A program made the translations under genes and the position numbers. This document shows, piece by piece, positions 9,581-18,577 of a stretch of 64,000 nucleotides of DNA. Positions within the stretch are counted from its first letter, which is position 1. The number at the start of each line of letters is the position of its first letter. Origin of the DNA: Mangrovimonas cancribranchiae (GTDB lineage: Bacteria; Bacteroidota; Bacteroidia; Flavobacteriales; Flavobacteriaceae); NCBI RefSeq assembly GCF_037126245.1, contig NZ_CP136925.1:481001-545000 (forward strand). The letters are read 5' to 3'. The notes under the pieces are model-generated. The model worked only from the letters and a program-made list of their open reading frames with translations. It did not search any database and had not been told where the DNA came from.

Positions 9581-10168
9581 CTAAAACATCTTGTTCAAAA
9601 ACTTTTCAATACTTTTTTGATGCTGTTTTATGAGTTCTTGTTTAGCTAATTCAAAATCTTCTGTGTTGCGGTTTTGGGAGAGTTTAAACTTGCCTTCCCA
9701 ATGCGAAATGGTTATTTCAAACCCTTTTACGTAGGGTAAATAAGCTTCCATTTTTGGGTTGTCGGCTTTTAAAATATAGGCATTTTCAGGCTCTAAAAAG
9801 GTGGTCATGTTAATCATACTTTGTTTAATTTTATCTGCATCCGTAATTTCCGTAGCTATTCCTTTTAAATGCACTTTTACGTAGTTCCAAGTAGGGAGTT
9901 GTTCGGTTTTGTACATGCTAGGAGAAATGTAGCATTGCGGTCCAGAAAAAATAATAGTAACAGGCTGGTTATCTTTTAATAATTCGGCTTGGGGATTAAA
10001 CTTATCTACATGTCCAATAAGCTTGTTGTCATTATAAATAAGCGGTAAATGTGTAACAACTGGCTCATCATTTTTTACCGAGATAAGTGTAGCTAGAGGA
10101 AATTTCGCCATCATGGCAATCATGTGAGCTTTGTTGTTATCTTGATGAATTTTAGGTGGATACGCCAA
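9581..10168 (-). CDS. FMN-binding negative transcriptional regulator-like protein (PaiB family)
   Basis: A 195-residue protein with the PaiB split-barrel flavin-binding fold. Signs are the N-terminal MAYPPKI, a strand rich in LPLIYND, and the PTWNY segment near residue 109. In Bacillus, PaiB is linked to repression of sporulation and degradative-enzyme genes, but most homologues are unstudied and may be flavin or haem binders. The length is normal for the family (about 200). It is convergent with the HTH gene and divergent from radC. The family is fairly certain; a regulatory role is only inherited from the family name. Confidence 0.8.
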   Translation of the reverse strand: MAYPPKIHQDNNKAHMIAMMAKFPLATLISVKNDEPVVTHLPLIYNDNKLIGHVDKFNPQAELLKDNQPVTIIFSGPQCYISPSMYKTEQLPTWNYVKVHLKGIATEITDADKIKQSMINMTTFLEPENAYILKADNPKMEAYLPYVKGFEITISHWEGKFKLSQNRNTEDFELAKQELIKQHQKSIEKFLNKMF

Positions 10169-10221
10169 TTTAGAATGTCCTGTAAGTTGATTTATAAAAA
10201 TACAATATTTATATTTATAAA

Positions 10222-10920
10222 ATGACTGATAAAACTAGTTCGTTTTCTATAAAGCATTGGAATCAAGATGATCAACCAAGAGAAAAGCTACGCGATAAAG
10301 GAAAATCTGTATTAAGCGATGCCGAGTTGGTGGCTATTCTCATAGGTTCAGGTAGTCGAGAAGAAAGTGCTGTAGAGCTTTGTAAACGTATTCTAGCAAG
10401 TGTAGACAATAACTTAAACGAATTAGGAAAACTATCTTTAAAGCAATTAATGGCATTTAAAGGAATAGGCGAAGCTAAGGCTATAAGTATTGCTGCTGCC
10501 ATGGAATTAGGAAGACGACGTAGGGGAGAAGATGCTTTAAAACGAAAAAAAATAACCTCCAGTATTTCAGTATTCGAATTAATGCAACCCATAATAGGCG
10601 AATTACCACACGAAGAATTCTGGATTATTTATTTAAACAATTCTAATAAAGTTTTACAGAAACTTCAGTTAAGCAAAGGTGGTATTACCGGAACTCTGGT
10701 TGATGTGCGTTTGGTTATGAAAACAGCCTTGGAATGTGGTGCAACAGCTATAATTTTAACTCATAACCATCCTTCGGGAACGTTAAAGCCAAGTGCGGCA
10801 GATAAACAGATAACACAAAAGTTAAAAGAAGCAGGACAAAGTTTAGATATTAAAGTACTAGATCATCTTATCGTAACCGAAAATGCTTACTTTAGCTTTG
10901 CCGATGAAGGTGTTATATAA
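10222..10920 (+). CDS. radC: RadC family JAB/MPN-domain protein
   Basis: A 232-residue protein of normal RadC length. A helix-hairpin-helix region (FKGIGEAKA, residues about 79-88) precedes the MPN/JAMM domain. The zinc-binding motif H181-N-H183-P-S-G and D194 is intact. RadC was named as a DNA-repair protein, but its true biochemical role is unsettled, and the JAMM motif suggests a metalloprotease-like fold. The gene is followed after 9 bp by the deacetylase-like gene, so they may be cotranscribed. Confidence 0.9.
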   Translation: MTDKTSSFSIKHWNQDDQPREKLRDKGKSVLSDAELVAILIGSGSREESAVELCKRILASVDNNLNELGKLSLKQLMAFKGIGEAKAISIAAAMELGRRRRGEDALKRKKITSSISVFELMQPIIGELPHEEFWIIYLNNSNKVLQKLQLSKGGITGTLVDVRLVMKTALECGATAIILTHNHPSGTLKPSAADKQITQKLKEAGQSLDIKVLDHLIVTENAYFSFADEGVI

Positions 10921-10929
10921 ATACTTTTA

Positions 10930-12231
10930 ATGCTATTAGTTTATACTCATAAAATCACACCGCGATTAACCTATGCTTTTAAGCATATTTGTACACGTGT
11001 TTTAGGTGTTCCTGTAAACTTCACGACAAAAGTAGAGGAGTTTATTGCACATAATAGTATAAAAATGTCTTATACAAAACAGCCATTAAGCAGTGAAGTT
11101 TTTGTAAGAAGCCATGAATTGCTATTTGAACAAGGATTATCTGATTTAGATTTTTATGTTCAAGATTGGGATGATACAAAAGGTTTTTTTTCCACAACGG
11201 AAAAAAGCACCTTACCTTTTGATATTTTTGCAGCAACATTTTATTTGTTAAGTCGATATGAAGAGTATTTACCACATGTAAAAGATGAGTATGGTCGTTT
11301 TACAGCCACCGAAAGTCTAGCTTTTAAGCACGATTTTTTACATCAACCAGTTGTAGATATTTGGTCTTACAAGTTAAAAACTGTGTTACAAAAACAGTTT
11401 CCGGAATTTCAATTTCCTGAAAAGAGTTACGATATTAAACCCATAATAGACGTTCCTTCACCTTACGATTTTAAACAGAAAGGATTGCTAAGAACCATAG
11501 GAGGAACCTTAAAAGACTTAGTGAATTTTAAGTTAAAAAAACTCTACTTAAGGTTTTTAGTTTTGTTTGGTTTACGCCATGATCCTTACGATACCTATAA
11601 GTACATTCTGAACAAACAGAAACAGTACGATTTTAAATTTCAATTTTTCTTTTTAATTGGTGATTATTCAACTTTTGATAAAGGTGTTAGCGCACAAAAA
11701 AAGCAATATATTTCATTAATAAAACACGTGGCAGATTATTGTCATGTTGGTCTAAAAGCATCATATTTTGCTTTAGAGAATAGTAGTATTCTAAAGAAAG
11801 AAAAAATACGAATGGAGTCTATATTAAACACATCGTTGTCAGCTTCTAGACAATCGTTTTCAAAGCTTAATTTGCCAGAGGCTTACCGTAATTTGGTGGA
11901 CTTAGAGATTTTTGAAGATTATACGATGGGCTATGTTAATCATTTAGGGTTTCGAGCCGGAACATGTACGCCATTCTACTTTTATGACTTAGATTATGAA
12001 ATACAAACCCCACTAAAGGTTCATCCTTATCATTTAATGGATTATGCCTTATTAAAAATTCATTCGCAATTAGATAAGAAAAAAGCCATTAATGAATTAA
12101 TTAAAGAAATTAAGGCAGTAAAAGGTGAGTTTGCACCAGTTTTTCATAATTACACGTTTAGTGAAATAGAACGTTGGCAAGGATTTAAAGAACTTTTTAA
12201 TTTAATGTTAGATTCGAAATATGAAGCTTAA
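10930..12231 (+). CDS. polysaccharide-deacetylase-like protein
   Basis: A 433-residue cytoplasmic-looking protein; no signal peptide is seen. The layout matches the Bacteroidota family annotated as polysaccharide deacetylase with an extra N-terminal domain. It has a FAATFYLLSRYEEY segment near residues 98-111, then a putative catalytic barrel that begins at PIIDVPSPYDFK. Later segments are FFLIGDYSTF and FRAGTCTPFYFYDL. The usual Asp-x-Asp at the start of the barrel appears here as DVP, so a metal ligand may be missing. It overlaps the next gene by 11 bp, indicating an operon with radC and the HAD gene. Deacetylase activity is uncertain. Confidence 0.65.
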   Translation: MLLVYTHKITPRLTYAFKHICTRVLGVPVNFTTKVEEFIAHNSIKMSYTKQPLSSEVFVRSHELLFEQGLSDLDFYVQDWDDTKGFFSTTEKSTLPFDIFAATFYLLSRYEEYLPHVKDEYGRFTATESLAFKHDFLHQPVVDIWSYKLKTVLQKQFPEFQFPEKSYDIKPIIDVPSPYDFKQKGLLRTIGGTLKDLVNFKLKKLYLRFLVLFGLRHDPYDTYKYILNKQKQYDFKFQFFFLIGDYSTFDKGVSAQKKQYISLIKHVADYCHVGLKASYFALENSSILKKEKIRMESILNTSLSASRQSFSKLNLPEAYRNLVDLEIFEDYTMGYVNHLGFRAGTCTPFYFYDLDYEIQTPLKVHPYHLMDYALLKIHSQLDKKKAINELIKEIKAVKGEFAPVFHNYTFSEIERWQGFKELFNLMLDSKYEA

Positions 12232-12910
12232 CGGAATAACCGATGTTTTTTTTGATTTAGATCATACACTTTGGGATTTTGATAAAAACTCAAAGCTAAC
12301 TTTTGATAAAATATTTAAAATAAATGATATTGAAGTAGATTTAGATGAGTTTGTCTCTGTATATGAACCCATAAATTTTCAATATTGGAAACTATACCGT
12401 GAAGAAAAAATAGATAAGAAAAACCTTAGATTTAATAGGTTACAGGATACGTTTACTATACTTAAGTTACAAGTTCATGAAACGACTATAAATAAACTTT
12501 CAGACGATTATATTACGTATTTATCTACTTATAATCATCTTTTTAATAACGCTGTAGAGATATTACATTATTTATCAAAAGACTACCAATTGCATATTAT
12601 TACCAACGGTTTTAATCAAGTACAACGAAAAAAACTAGTCAATTCTAAAATAGACGTTTTCTTTAAATCGGTAACAGATTCTGAATCTGTTGGTGTGAAA
12701 AAACCAAACTCGAAAATTTTTAATCATGCTATAACATTAGCAAATACTTCACCAGAGCAAAGCATTATGATAGGTGATAATTTAGAAGCTGATATTTATG
12801 GCGCATTAAATGTTGGCATTGATGCTATTTTTTATAACTTAAACAATACTTCTGTAGATAATGGTATTAAACAAATTACGAGTTTACAAGAGTTAAAGGA
12901 TTACTTATAA
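12221..12910 (+). CDS. HAD-superfamily phosphatase, YjjG-type nucleotidase
   Basis: A 229-residue HAD hydrolase with all four motifs visible: D12-L-D14-H-T (nucleophile and general acid), IITNGF (motif II), the VGVKKPNSKIF lysine region (motif III) and MIGDNLEADI (motif IV). The cap inserted after motif I is helical. YjjG-type enzymes dephosphorylate nucleoside monophosphates, including non-canonical pyrimidines, as house-cleaning. The first 11 bp overlap the deacetylase-like gene. The superfamily is certain; the YjjG subgroup rests on the FFDLDHTLWDFDKNS start. Confidence 0.85.
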   Translation: MKLNGITDVFFDLDHTLWDFDKNSKLTFDKIFKINDIEVDLDEFVSVYEPINFQYWKLYREEKIDKKNLRFNRLQDTFTILKLQVHETTINKLSDDYITYLSTYNHLFNNAVEILHYLSKDYQLHIITNGFNQVQRKKLVNSKIDVFFKSVTDSESVGVKKPNSKIFNHAITLANTSPEQSIMIGDNLEADIYGALNVGIDAIFYNLNNTSVDNGIKQITSLQELKDYL

Positions 12911-12939
12911 ATACTATACTTACAATTAAAATATTTTAC

Positions 12940-13761
12940 ATGAAAAGGACTTGTTTATTATTGTTAACGCTGTTTTTAACATTATCAGCTTACACACAAA
13001 AAAATATAAATAATTATAAATATGTTGTCGTTCCTAAGAGTTATGACTTTTTAGGTGAACCTGATAAGTACCGATTAAATTCTTTATCACAGTTTTTATT
13101 CGAAAAATATGGTTTTACTGCAATTATGGAAGGCGATGAGTACCCAGAAGACTTGCAAAAAAACGGATGTTTAGCCTTGTACAGCAATGTAGAAAAAGAT
13201 GGTGGTCTGTTTTTAACCAAATTAAAAGTAGTTTTAAAGGACTGCAAAAAGGATATCGTTTACGAATCTAAATTAGGACAGAGTAGAGAAAAAAAATATG
13301 TTGTAGCTTACAATAAAGCACTTAGAGATGCTTTTGTGTCTATAGATATGTTACAATACGCTTACGAACCATTGCCAGAGGATAACAAAAGCGATAGTGA
13401 AGAGGTAAAACAACTCAAAGCTGAGATTAAGCAATTAAAAGAAGATAAATCAAAACCAATAAATAATACTGTTAATGTAGATATAGCTACAACAACTCAA
13501 GTAGCAAAAGAGGCAGCACCTTCAAAAACAACCGATTCAGCTTTAGTGTATCAAGCTAAACTTAATTCCAATGGGGTGTTCTCTTACGATGTTTTTACCA
13601 ATGGCGAAAAAGCCTTTACATTATTATATACAGGAAAGGAAGATATTTATATGATTAAAGATAAAAATGCAGTTGTTTATAAGCTTAATGGTAATTGGGT
13701 TAAAGCAGAGCAATTAAATACTGGAGACTTACAGGTTAAAGTTATAGACCTTAAGTTTTAA
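12940..13761 (+). CDS. secreted protein of unknown function
   Basis: A 273-residue protein with a signal peptide (residues 1-19, ending AYTQ). It has a mixed domain to about residue 140, a charged coiled-coil-like stretch (SEEVKQLKAEIKQLKEDK, about residues 152-170), a low-complexity linker, and a small C-terminal beta domain. I do not recognise a named family, though the overall look is of a flavobacterial periplasmic protein. It follows the HAD gene by 29 bp, so it may be the last gene of the radC operon. Its stop overlaps the 3' end of the convergent rarA by 4 bp. Confidence 0.7.
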   Translation: MKRTCLLLLTLFLTLSAYTQKNINNYKYVVVPKSYDFLGEPDKYRLNSLSQFLFEKYGFTAIMEGDEYPEDLQKNGCLALYSNVEKDGGLFLTKLKVVLKDCKKDIVYESKLGQSREKKYVVAYNKALRDAFVSIDMLQYAYEPLPEDNKSDSEEVKQLKAEIKQLKEDKSKPINNTVNVDIATTTQVAKEAAPSKTTDSALVYQAKLNSNGVFSYDVFTNGEKAFTLLYTGKEDIYMIKDKNAVVYKLNGNWVKAEQLNTGDLQVKVIDLKF

Positions 13762-15035
13762 TAGCCGTATTTATTTTTCCAACGTTTTTTTAAAAAGTCA
13801 CGTTGGGCATTTTCTCTTGCATTATTACCTGGTTCGTAAAATTTCTCTCCAGTAATTTCTTTGGGAAGAAATTCTTGTTCAGCAAAATTATTATTGTAAT
13901 TATGGGCGTATTTATAATTATCGCCATAGCCTAAATCTTTCATTAATTTAGTTGGCGCATTTCTAATTTCAAGAGGTACACTTAAATCGCCTGTTTGTTT
14001 AACCATAGCTTGTGCCGAATTAATAGCTTGATATGCAGTATTACTTTTAGGCGAGCAGGCTAGGTAAGTGGCACATTGGCTTAAAATAATTCTAGATTCT
14101 GGGTTGCCTATAACCGAAACAGCTTGAAATGTATTATTAGCAATTACTAATGCTGTAGGATTAGCATTTCCAATATCTTCACTTGCTAAAATTAACAAGC
14201 GTCTAGCTATAAATTTAACATCTTCACCACCTTCAATCATTCTTGCCAACCAGTAAACAGCTCCATTGGGGTCGCTACCACGAATAGATTTTATAAAAGC
14301 TGAAATGATATCGTAATGTTGCTCGCCCGTTTTATCGTAACGTACGGTATTACTTTGTACTTTATTTAAAACAAATTCGTTTGTTATTGTAATTTCTTCT
14401 GCGGTTTCCGATGTAATGATTAATTCAAAAATATTAAGTAGTTTCCTAGCATCACCACCAGAAAGACGTAATAAAGCATCGGTTTCTTTAAGGGTGATGT
14501 TTTTTTTAGCTAGTTGTTCATCTTTTTCAATTGCACGCGTTAAAAGGGCTTCTAAATCGGTTTTTTCAAAAGCATTTAAAATATAAACTTGACATCGTGA
14601 AAGTAGGGCAGGAATCACTTCAAAGCTTGGGTTTTCTGTTGTGGCACCAATTAAAGTAACCCAGCCTTTTTCAACAGCTTGTAATAAGGAATCTTGTTGC
14701 GATTTACTAAATCTATGAATTTCATCAATAAATAGAATAGGGTTTTTAGTTGTAAACAAGCCACCACTATTTTTTGCCTTTTCAATAACTTCTCGAACAT
14801 CTTTTACTCCAGAATTTATGGCGCTAAGTGTGTAAAATGGTCTTTTTGATTGTTCGGCAATAATGTTAGCCAAGGTCGTTTTACCTGTTCCTGGTGGTCC
14901 CCAAAAAATCATAGATGGAATAATACCTTGCTCGATATGTTTGGTTAATACACCTTTGTCACCCACAAGATGTTTCTGACTAATATAGTCTTCCAAAGAT
15001 TTTGGTCGTAATCGTTCTGCCAATGGTTCGTTCAT
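13758..15035 (-). CDS. rarA: replication-associated recombination ATPase RarA (MgsA)
   Basis: A 425-residue AAA+ ATPase of typical RarA length. It has Walker A GPPGTGKT (residues 46-53), Walker B LFIDEIH (101-107) and sensor 1 GATTENPS (130-137). The C-terminal tetramerisation region includes [20 protein letters not shown]. RarA acts at stalled replication forks and relates to clamp-loader subunits and human WRNIP1. It is convergent and overlapping by 4 bp with the secreted-protein gene, and divergent from the rhomboid gene. Confidence 0.95.
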   Translation of the reverse strand: MNEPLAERLRPKSLEDYISQKHLVGDKGVLTKHIEQGIIPSMIFWGPPGTGKTTLANIIAEQSKRPFYTLSAINSGVKDVREVIEKAKNSGGLFTTKNPILFIDEIHRFSKSQQDSLLQAVEKGWVTLIGATTENPSFEVIPALLSRCQVYILNAFEKTDLEALLTRAIEKDEQLAKKNITLKETDALLRLSGGDARKLLNIFELIITSETAEEITITNEFVLNKVQSNTVRYDKTGEQHYDIISAFIKSIRGSDPNGAVYWLARMIEGGEDVKFIARRLLILASEDIGNANPTALVIANNTFQAVSVIGNPESRIILSQCATYLACSPKSNTAYQAINSAQAMVKQTGDLSVPLEIRNAPTKLMKDLGYGDNYKYAHNYNNNFAEQEFLPKEITGEKFYEPGNNARENAQRDFLKKRWKNKYGY

Positions 15036-15136
15036 GTGGTAAAAATAATGTAATTTAAGTGGAATTAAAAGATGTTGATTACTGACATTTTATCACATCA
15101 GTCTATATTGGATTACCTTTTGCTTATAAAGTTAAT

Positions 15137-15883
15137 ATGAATCACTTACATGACGACAATTTTAAGTTTACCAATGGTGTAGTACTTTACCCTATATTAT
15201 TTGTTTTAATTATTTGGGTGGTGTTTTGGGTTGAGATTAGATTTGGTTTAGATTTTACGTTTTTAGGTGTTTATCCACAATCGTTGTCTGGTTTAAAGGG
15301 TATTGTATTCAGCCCTTTTATACATTCCAATATTACGCACTTATATCATAATACCATACCCTTATTTGTTTTAACTGCTGCCATGTTTTTTTTCTACAAA
15401 GACATTGCATGGAACGTAATTGTTTATGGAGTTCTGCTTTCGGGTTTGCTAACTTGGCTTATAGGACGACCATCTTACCATATTGGAGCAAGTGGCGTAA
15501 TTTATGTATTGGTGAGTTTTACTTTTTTTAAGGGTGTTTTTGCTAAACACTTTAGACTTATTGCTTTGTCTTTATTAGTTGTTTTTCTTTACGGAAGCAT
15601 GTTATGGTACATTTTTCCAGTTAAAGAGCAAATGTCTTGGGAAGGACACTTGTCGGGGTTAATTACAGGATTATTGTTTGCTTTTATTTTTAGAAATAAG
15701 ATAGCAAAACCAGTTAAATATGAGTGGGAAGATCCTGAGTATAACGAAGATGATGACCCATTTTTAAAGCATTTTGATGAAGACGGTAATTTTATTGAAA
15801 CACTACCAGAAGAAGAATTTGAAACAGATGAAAACTCTTCTTATAGGGTAAATTATATTTTTAAAGAAGACAATAAGGACTAA
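15137..15883 (+). CDS. rhomboid-family intramembrane serine protease
   Basis: A 248-residue protein with about six membrane helices (residues about 15-180) and an acidic cytoplasmic tail. The catalytic dyad is present: Ser119 in GASG and His171 in EGHLSG. The N-terminal HLYHNTIPL corresponds to the helix-2 His/Asn region. Rhomboids cleave transmembrane substrates inside the bilayer; the substrate here is unknown. The 3' end overlaps convergent rlmB by 4 bp. Confidence 0.9.
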   Translation: MNHLHDDNFKFTNGVVLYPILFVLIIWVVFWVEIRFGLDFTFLGVYPQSLSGLKGIVFSPFIHSNITHLYHNTIPLFVLTAAMFFFYKDIAWNVIVYGVLLSGLLTWLIGRPSYHIGASGVIYVLVSFTFFKGVFAKHFRLIALSLLVVFLYGSMLWYIFPVKEQMSWEGHLSGLITGLLFAFIFRNKIAKPVKYEWEDPEYNEDDDPFLKHFDEDGNFIETLPEEEFETDENSSYRVNYIFKEDNKD

Positions 15884-16614
15884 TGTCTTTGTCTAACTAC
15901 TTCATACAAAAAGGCACCACAAGCTACAGAAACATTTAAAGACTCTATATCGCCAAGCAATGGTAGTTTTGCTTTTTCATCTACAGCTTTTAAAACCGAA
16001 GGGGAAATACCTTTGCCTTCAGCACCCATTATAATACCTGTAGGTTCTTTAAAGGAAACATCATAAATAAAATTATCTGTTTTTTCAGTAGCAGCTACCA
16101 CTTTTATACCAGAAGCCTGTAAATGAAATACAGCATCTTTAATATGATCTACTTTACAAATGGGGATTTTAAAAACTGCACCAGCACTTGTTTTAATTGT
16201 GTCGGCATTTACTGGAGCGCCACCTTTTTTCTGAATAATAATACCATTAACCCCTGTACATTCGGCAGTTCTTATAATAGCACCAAAGTTTCTAACATCG
16301 CTTAGTTGGTCTAACAATAAAAATAGAGGTGTTTTTCCAGATTCTATAACACTCATAACCAAGTTGTCTAAATCATAAAAGTCGATAGGTGAGATTTGCG
16401 CAACAACACCCTGATGGTTTTTATGTGAGAGTCTATTTAATTTTTCAACAGGAACTACGCTATAGGAAATATTTTCTTTTTTAACGAGATCATGTAACTC
16501 TTTATATAATTCGCCTTGTAAGCCTTTTTGGATAAAAAGCTTATCAACTGTTTTTCCAGATTCTATGGCTTCAATAATAGCACGTAAACCAAATATTTGA
16601 GTGTTTTTTTCCAT
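15880..16614 (-). CDS. rlmB: 23S rRNA 2'-O-methyltransferase, TrmH/RlmB family
   Basis: A 244-residue SPOUT methyltransferase. It has an N-terminal substrate-binding domain (residues 1-80, FGLRAIIEAIESGK) and a C-terminal SpoU domain. The three motifs are DQLSDVRNFGAIIRTAE, IIMGAEGKGIS and IESLNVSVACGAFLYE. RlmB methylates G2251 of 23S rRNA in E. coli. The length and N-terminal domain match RlmB better than TrmH, though the exact target is inferred. Its start lies next to the bidirectional terminator at 16628-16661. Confidence 0.88.
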   Translation of the reverse strand: MEKNTQIFGLRAIIEAIESGKTVDKLFIQKGLQGELYKELHDLVKKENISYSVVPVEKLNRLSHKNHQGVVAQISPIDFYDLDNLVMSVIESGKTPLFLLLDQLSDVRNFGAIIRTAECTGVNGIIIQKKGGAPVNADTIKTSAGAVFKIPICKVDHIKDAVFHLQASGIKVVAATEKTDNFIYDVSFKEPTGIIMGAEGKGISPSVLKAVDEKAKLPLLGDIESLNVSVACGAFLYEVVRQRH

Positions 16615-16627
16615 GGGGTAAAGGTAT

Positions 16628-16661
16628 AAAAAAAGCGACTGAAAATTTCAGTCGCTTTTTT
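16628..16661. terminator. bidirectional intrinsic terminator
   Basis: A perfect 10-bp inverted repeat GCGACTGAAA / TTTCAGTCGC (16635-16644, 16646-16655) is flanked by A7 on the left and T6 on the right, so it can act on either strand. It lies downstream of the SusC-to-lipoprotein operon (minus strand), whose last stop is at 16682, and upstream of rlmB. Confidence 0.85.
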
Positions 16662-16681
16662 ATCTTTTTATAAAAAAGATT

Positions 16682-17701
16682 TTATTTGTTTCTAGCAGGT
16701 AAATTTGAAAAACCTGTTAGTAAAGAACCTAACTCTGCTTGTCTACCAGAACCTAAAGTTTCACCTGTTGTTACATCAAAAATAGTAACAACATCTCCTG
16801 TAATGTTAAATGAAATAACATACGTTGGAGGAAGTGCTAAGCCTGGATCTGATGGTTGAGTAGTGTCATATGCATTTTCATCTGTTTGAACATAGCTTCC
16901 AGATAACTGTGTACCTCCTCTAAGGTAAGATACTGTAATAGGAATATTAAAATCTAAACCTAAAAGATCTAAGCTTGCGTTTTCATATAGTGTTTGGAAC
17001 ACGTGAAAATCGCCTTCTCCTAAAGATAAAGGTATAATTGCTTGTTCAGGACAATCTGCAGTAGCTGCTAAGTAAGATAATAAATTGAAATCAGCATCAG
17101 CTAAAATAAAATCATTATCATAACCTACTTCACATAATGAATATTCAGTATCATTATAAGTAAAAGTTCTCTCCCAATCAAATGTCATAGTAATATAATC
17201 TGCTGCAGTATTTGTAACATCAATAGTTAATGGGATTTCATCATAAATATAAGCTGCCATATTTCTTCTTGATAAAACTTTTAGTTTTACTTCTTCATCA
17301 AGATCATAAGCATCATCAACTAATAATTCAACAGAAAAATCTATAGAAGTTGAGTAAGCAGGAATAGTTAAAACTTTATCTCCTTCTTGTAATCCCCAAT
17401 CTCCAGGATCAATTTGATCATTTAAAAGAATTTCAAAGTCTTCATGCTCTATAGCTTCAGAGTCTTCATCTACTACTACAAAAAGATTAGAGTCTCTATT
17501 GGTCGCTTTATCTAGGTTAATTGTAAAGGTTACAATCTCACCTTCAGCTGCACTAGCACTATTATTTAAGGCACTAGCTTGTGGTTTATTGCTAGAATCA
17601 TAGTCTTGAACGTCGTTATCTACACTACTACAAGAGTAGATTGATACTGCAAAAGCTCCTAACAATAAATATTTTAAATTATTAAATTTTGTCATTTTCA
17701 T
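16682..17701 (-). CDS. SusC/SusD-operon lipoprotein, Calx-beta-like
   Basis: A 339-residue protein with a lipoprotein signal (SIYSC, Cys24) followed by an acidic Ser/Asp linker. Residues about 50-165 carry strands such as EGEIVTFTINLDKA and PAYSTSIDFSVELLVDDAYD, resembling Calx-beta or cadherin-like adhesion repeats. The C-terminal part is unrecognised. It is the last gene of the four-gene minus-strand operon, 5 bp after its neighbour. A surface-exposed SusE/F-like ligand-binding role is inferred from position and lipidation. Confidence 0.72.
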   Translation of the reverse strand: MKMTKFNNLKYLLLGAFAVSIYSCSSVDNDVQDYDSSNKPQASALNNSASAAEGEIVTFTINLDKATNRDSNLFVVVDEDSEAIEHEDFEILLNDQIDPGDWGLQEGDKVLTIPAYSTSIDFSVELLVDDAYDLDEEVKLKVLSRRNMAAYIYDEIPLTIDVTNTAADYITMTFDWERTFTYNDTEYSLCEVGYDNDFILADADFNLLSYLAATADCPEQAIIPLSLGEGDFHVFQTLYENASLDLLGLDFNIPITVSYLRGGTQLSGSYVQTDENAYDTTQPSDPGLALPPTYVISFNITGDVVTIFDVTTGETLGSGRQAELGSLLTGFSNLPARNK

Positions 17702-17706
17702 AAATT

Positions 17707-18558
17707 TTATTGTTTAACATAAGTTGAGGTGTACGTTGATCCAGCCCAACCAAAGAATGATTGACTATGTTCCATGGTTAAGGTACCAGTCTCAGCATTG
17801 TACATACCGCCATCAATACATCCTATTGCTCCATCAGCGTATCCGCAATAAACAGGTTGTGTATCTACTGCTACAATACCTCCACATAAAATTGAAATGG
17901 TTCCAGGGTTTGCTATATCGTTAGTAGAGCACATGTGCAATAAACCACCATCGGCTTCAGTGATATCAAAAGTACCATCTCCATTATCAATAATTTGAAC
18001 CTCTTGACTTGTACCAGGACAAACATCGTTTGTCATAACGTAAGTTCCTGCTAAATCAGCTTGACAAATACCTTGTAATGTTAAATCGATAGATTTAAAG
18101 TCTTCAGATATAATGTATCCTGAAGCACTTATCTCGTCAATAACAACAGTAATATACTTAGCGTTGTCTGGATCTAAGTTAGCAGTATGAACAGTTAATG
18201 GAATAGTTCCAAATGTCTCACCAGCTTCAATTGTCATAGGAGAAGTGGCATTTACGTCATACTCAACACCTTCTTCAGCATAATCAGGATATACATCTGG
18301 ATCCATAGATTCTATATGCCAAGTTACAGTAATATTACTAGAACTAGCTCTAGATAATAGTATTGGTAGATTATAATCTTGATCATCACCTAAATCAACT
18401 ACAAAGTTTACTGATCTAGCATCTCTCTCAAATTGTACAAATTGAGGAGTATTGTCAAAGTCTCTAAGTTCATTTTCTTCGTCATCAACTAAACAAGATG
18501 TAAAAGCTAATGCTAAGAACGAGACTAAAATTAGTTTTGTAAATTTCATTTTTTTCAT
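17707..18558 (-). CDS. SusC/SusD-operon lipoprotein
   Basis: A 283-residue lipoprotein (lipobox AFTSC, Cys22). The N-terminal half has a beta-sandwich look with strands FVQFERDARSVNFVVDLGDD and SPMTIEAGETFGTIPLTVHT, similar in style to the next gene. The C-terminal half begins GICQADLAGTYVMT, a small beta domain with several cysteines seen in lipoproteins from SusCD loci. It lies between susD-like and the last operon gene with tiny spacers. A specific ligand cannot be inferred. Confidence 0.72.
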   Translation of the reverse strand: MKKMKFTKLILVSFLALAFTSCLVDDEENELRDFDNTPQFVQFERDARSVNFVVDLGDDQDYNLPILLSRASSSNITVTWHIESMDPDVYPDYAEEGVEYDVNATSPMTIEAGETFGTIPLTVHTANLDPDNAKYITVVIDEISASGYIISEDFKSIDLTLQGICQADLAGTYVMTNDVCPGTSQEVQIIDNGDGTFDITEADGGLLHMCSTNDIANPGTISILCGGIVAVDTQPVYCGYADGAIGCIDGGMYNAETGTLTMEHSQSFFGWAGSTYTSTYVKQ

Positions 18559-18577
18559 TTTTATAGAATTTTTTTAA

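Noticed and set aside
9520..9582. AGTTAGCTTAA and TTAAGCTAAACT as a terminator after the HTH gene
   Set aside because: The arms are imperfect, the loop is about 40 nt and there is no T-run after it.
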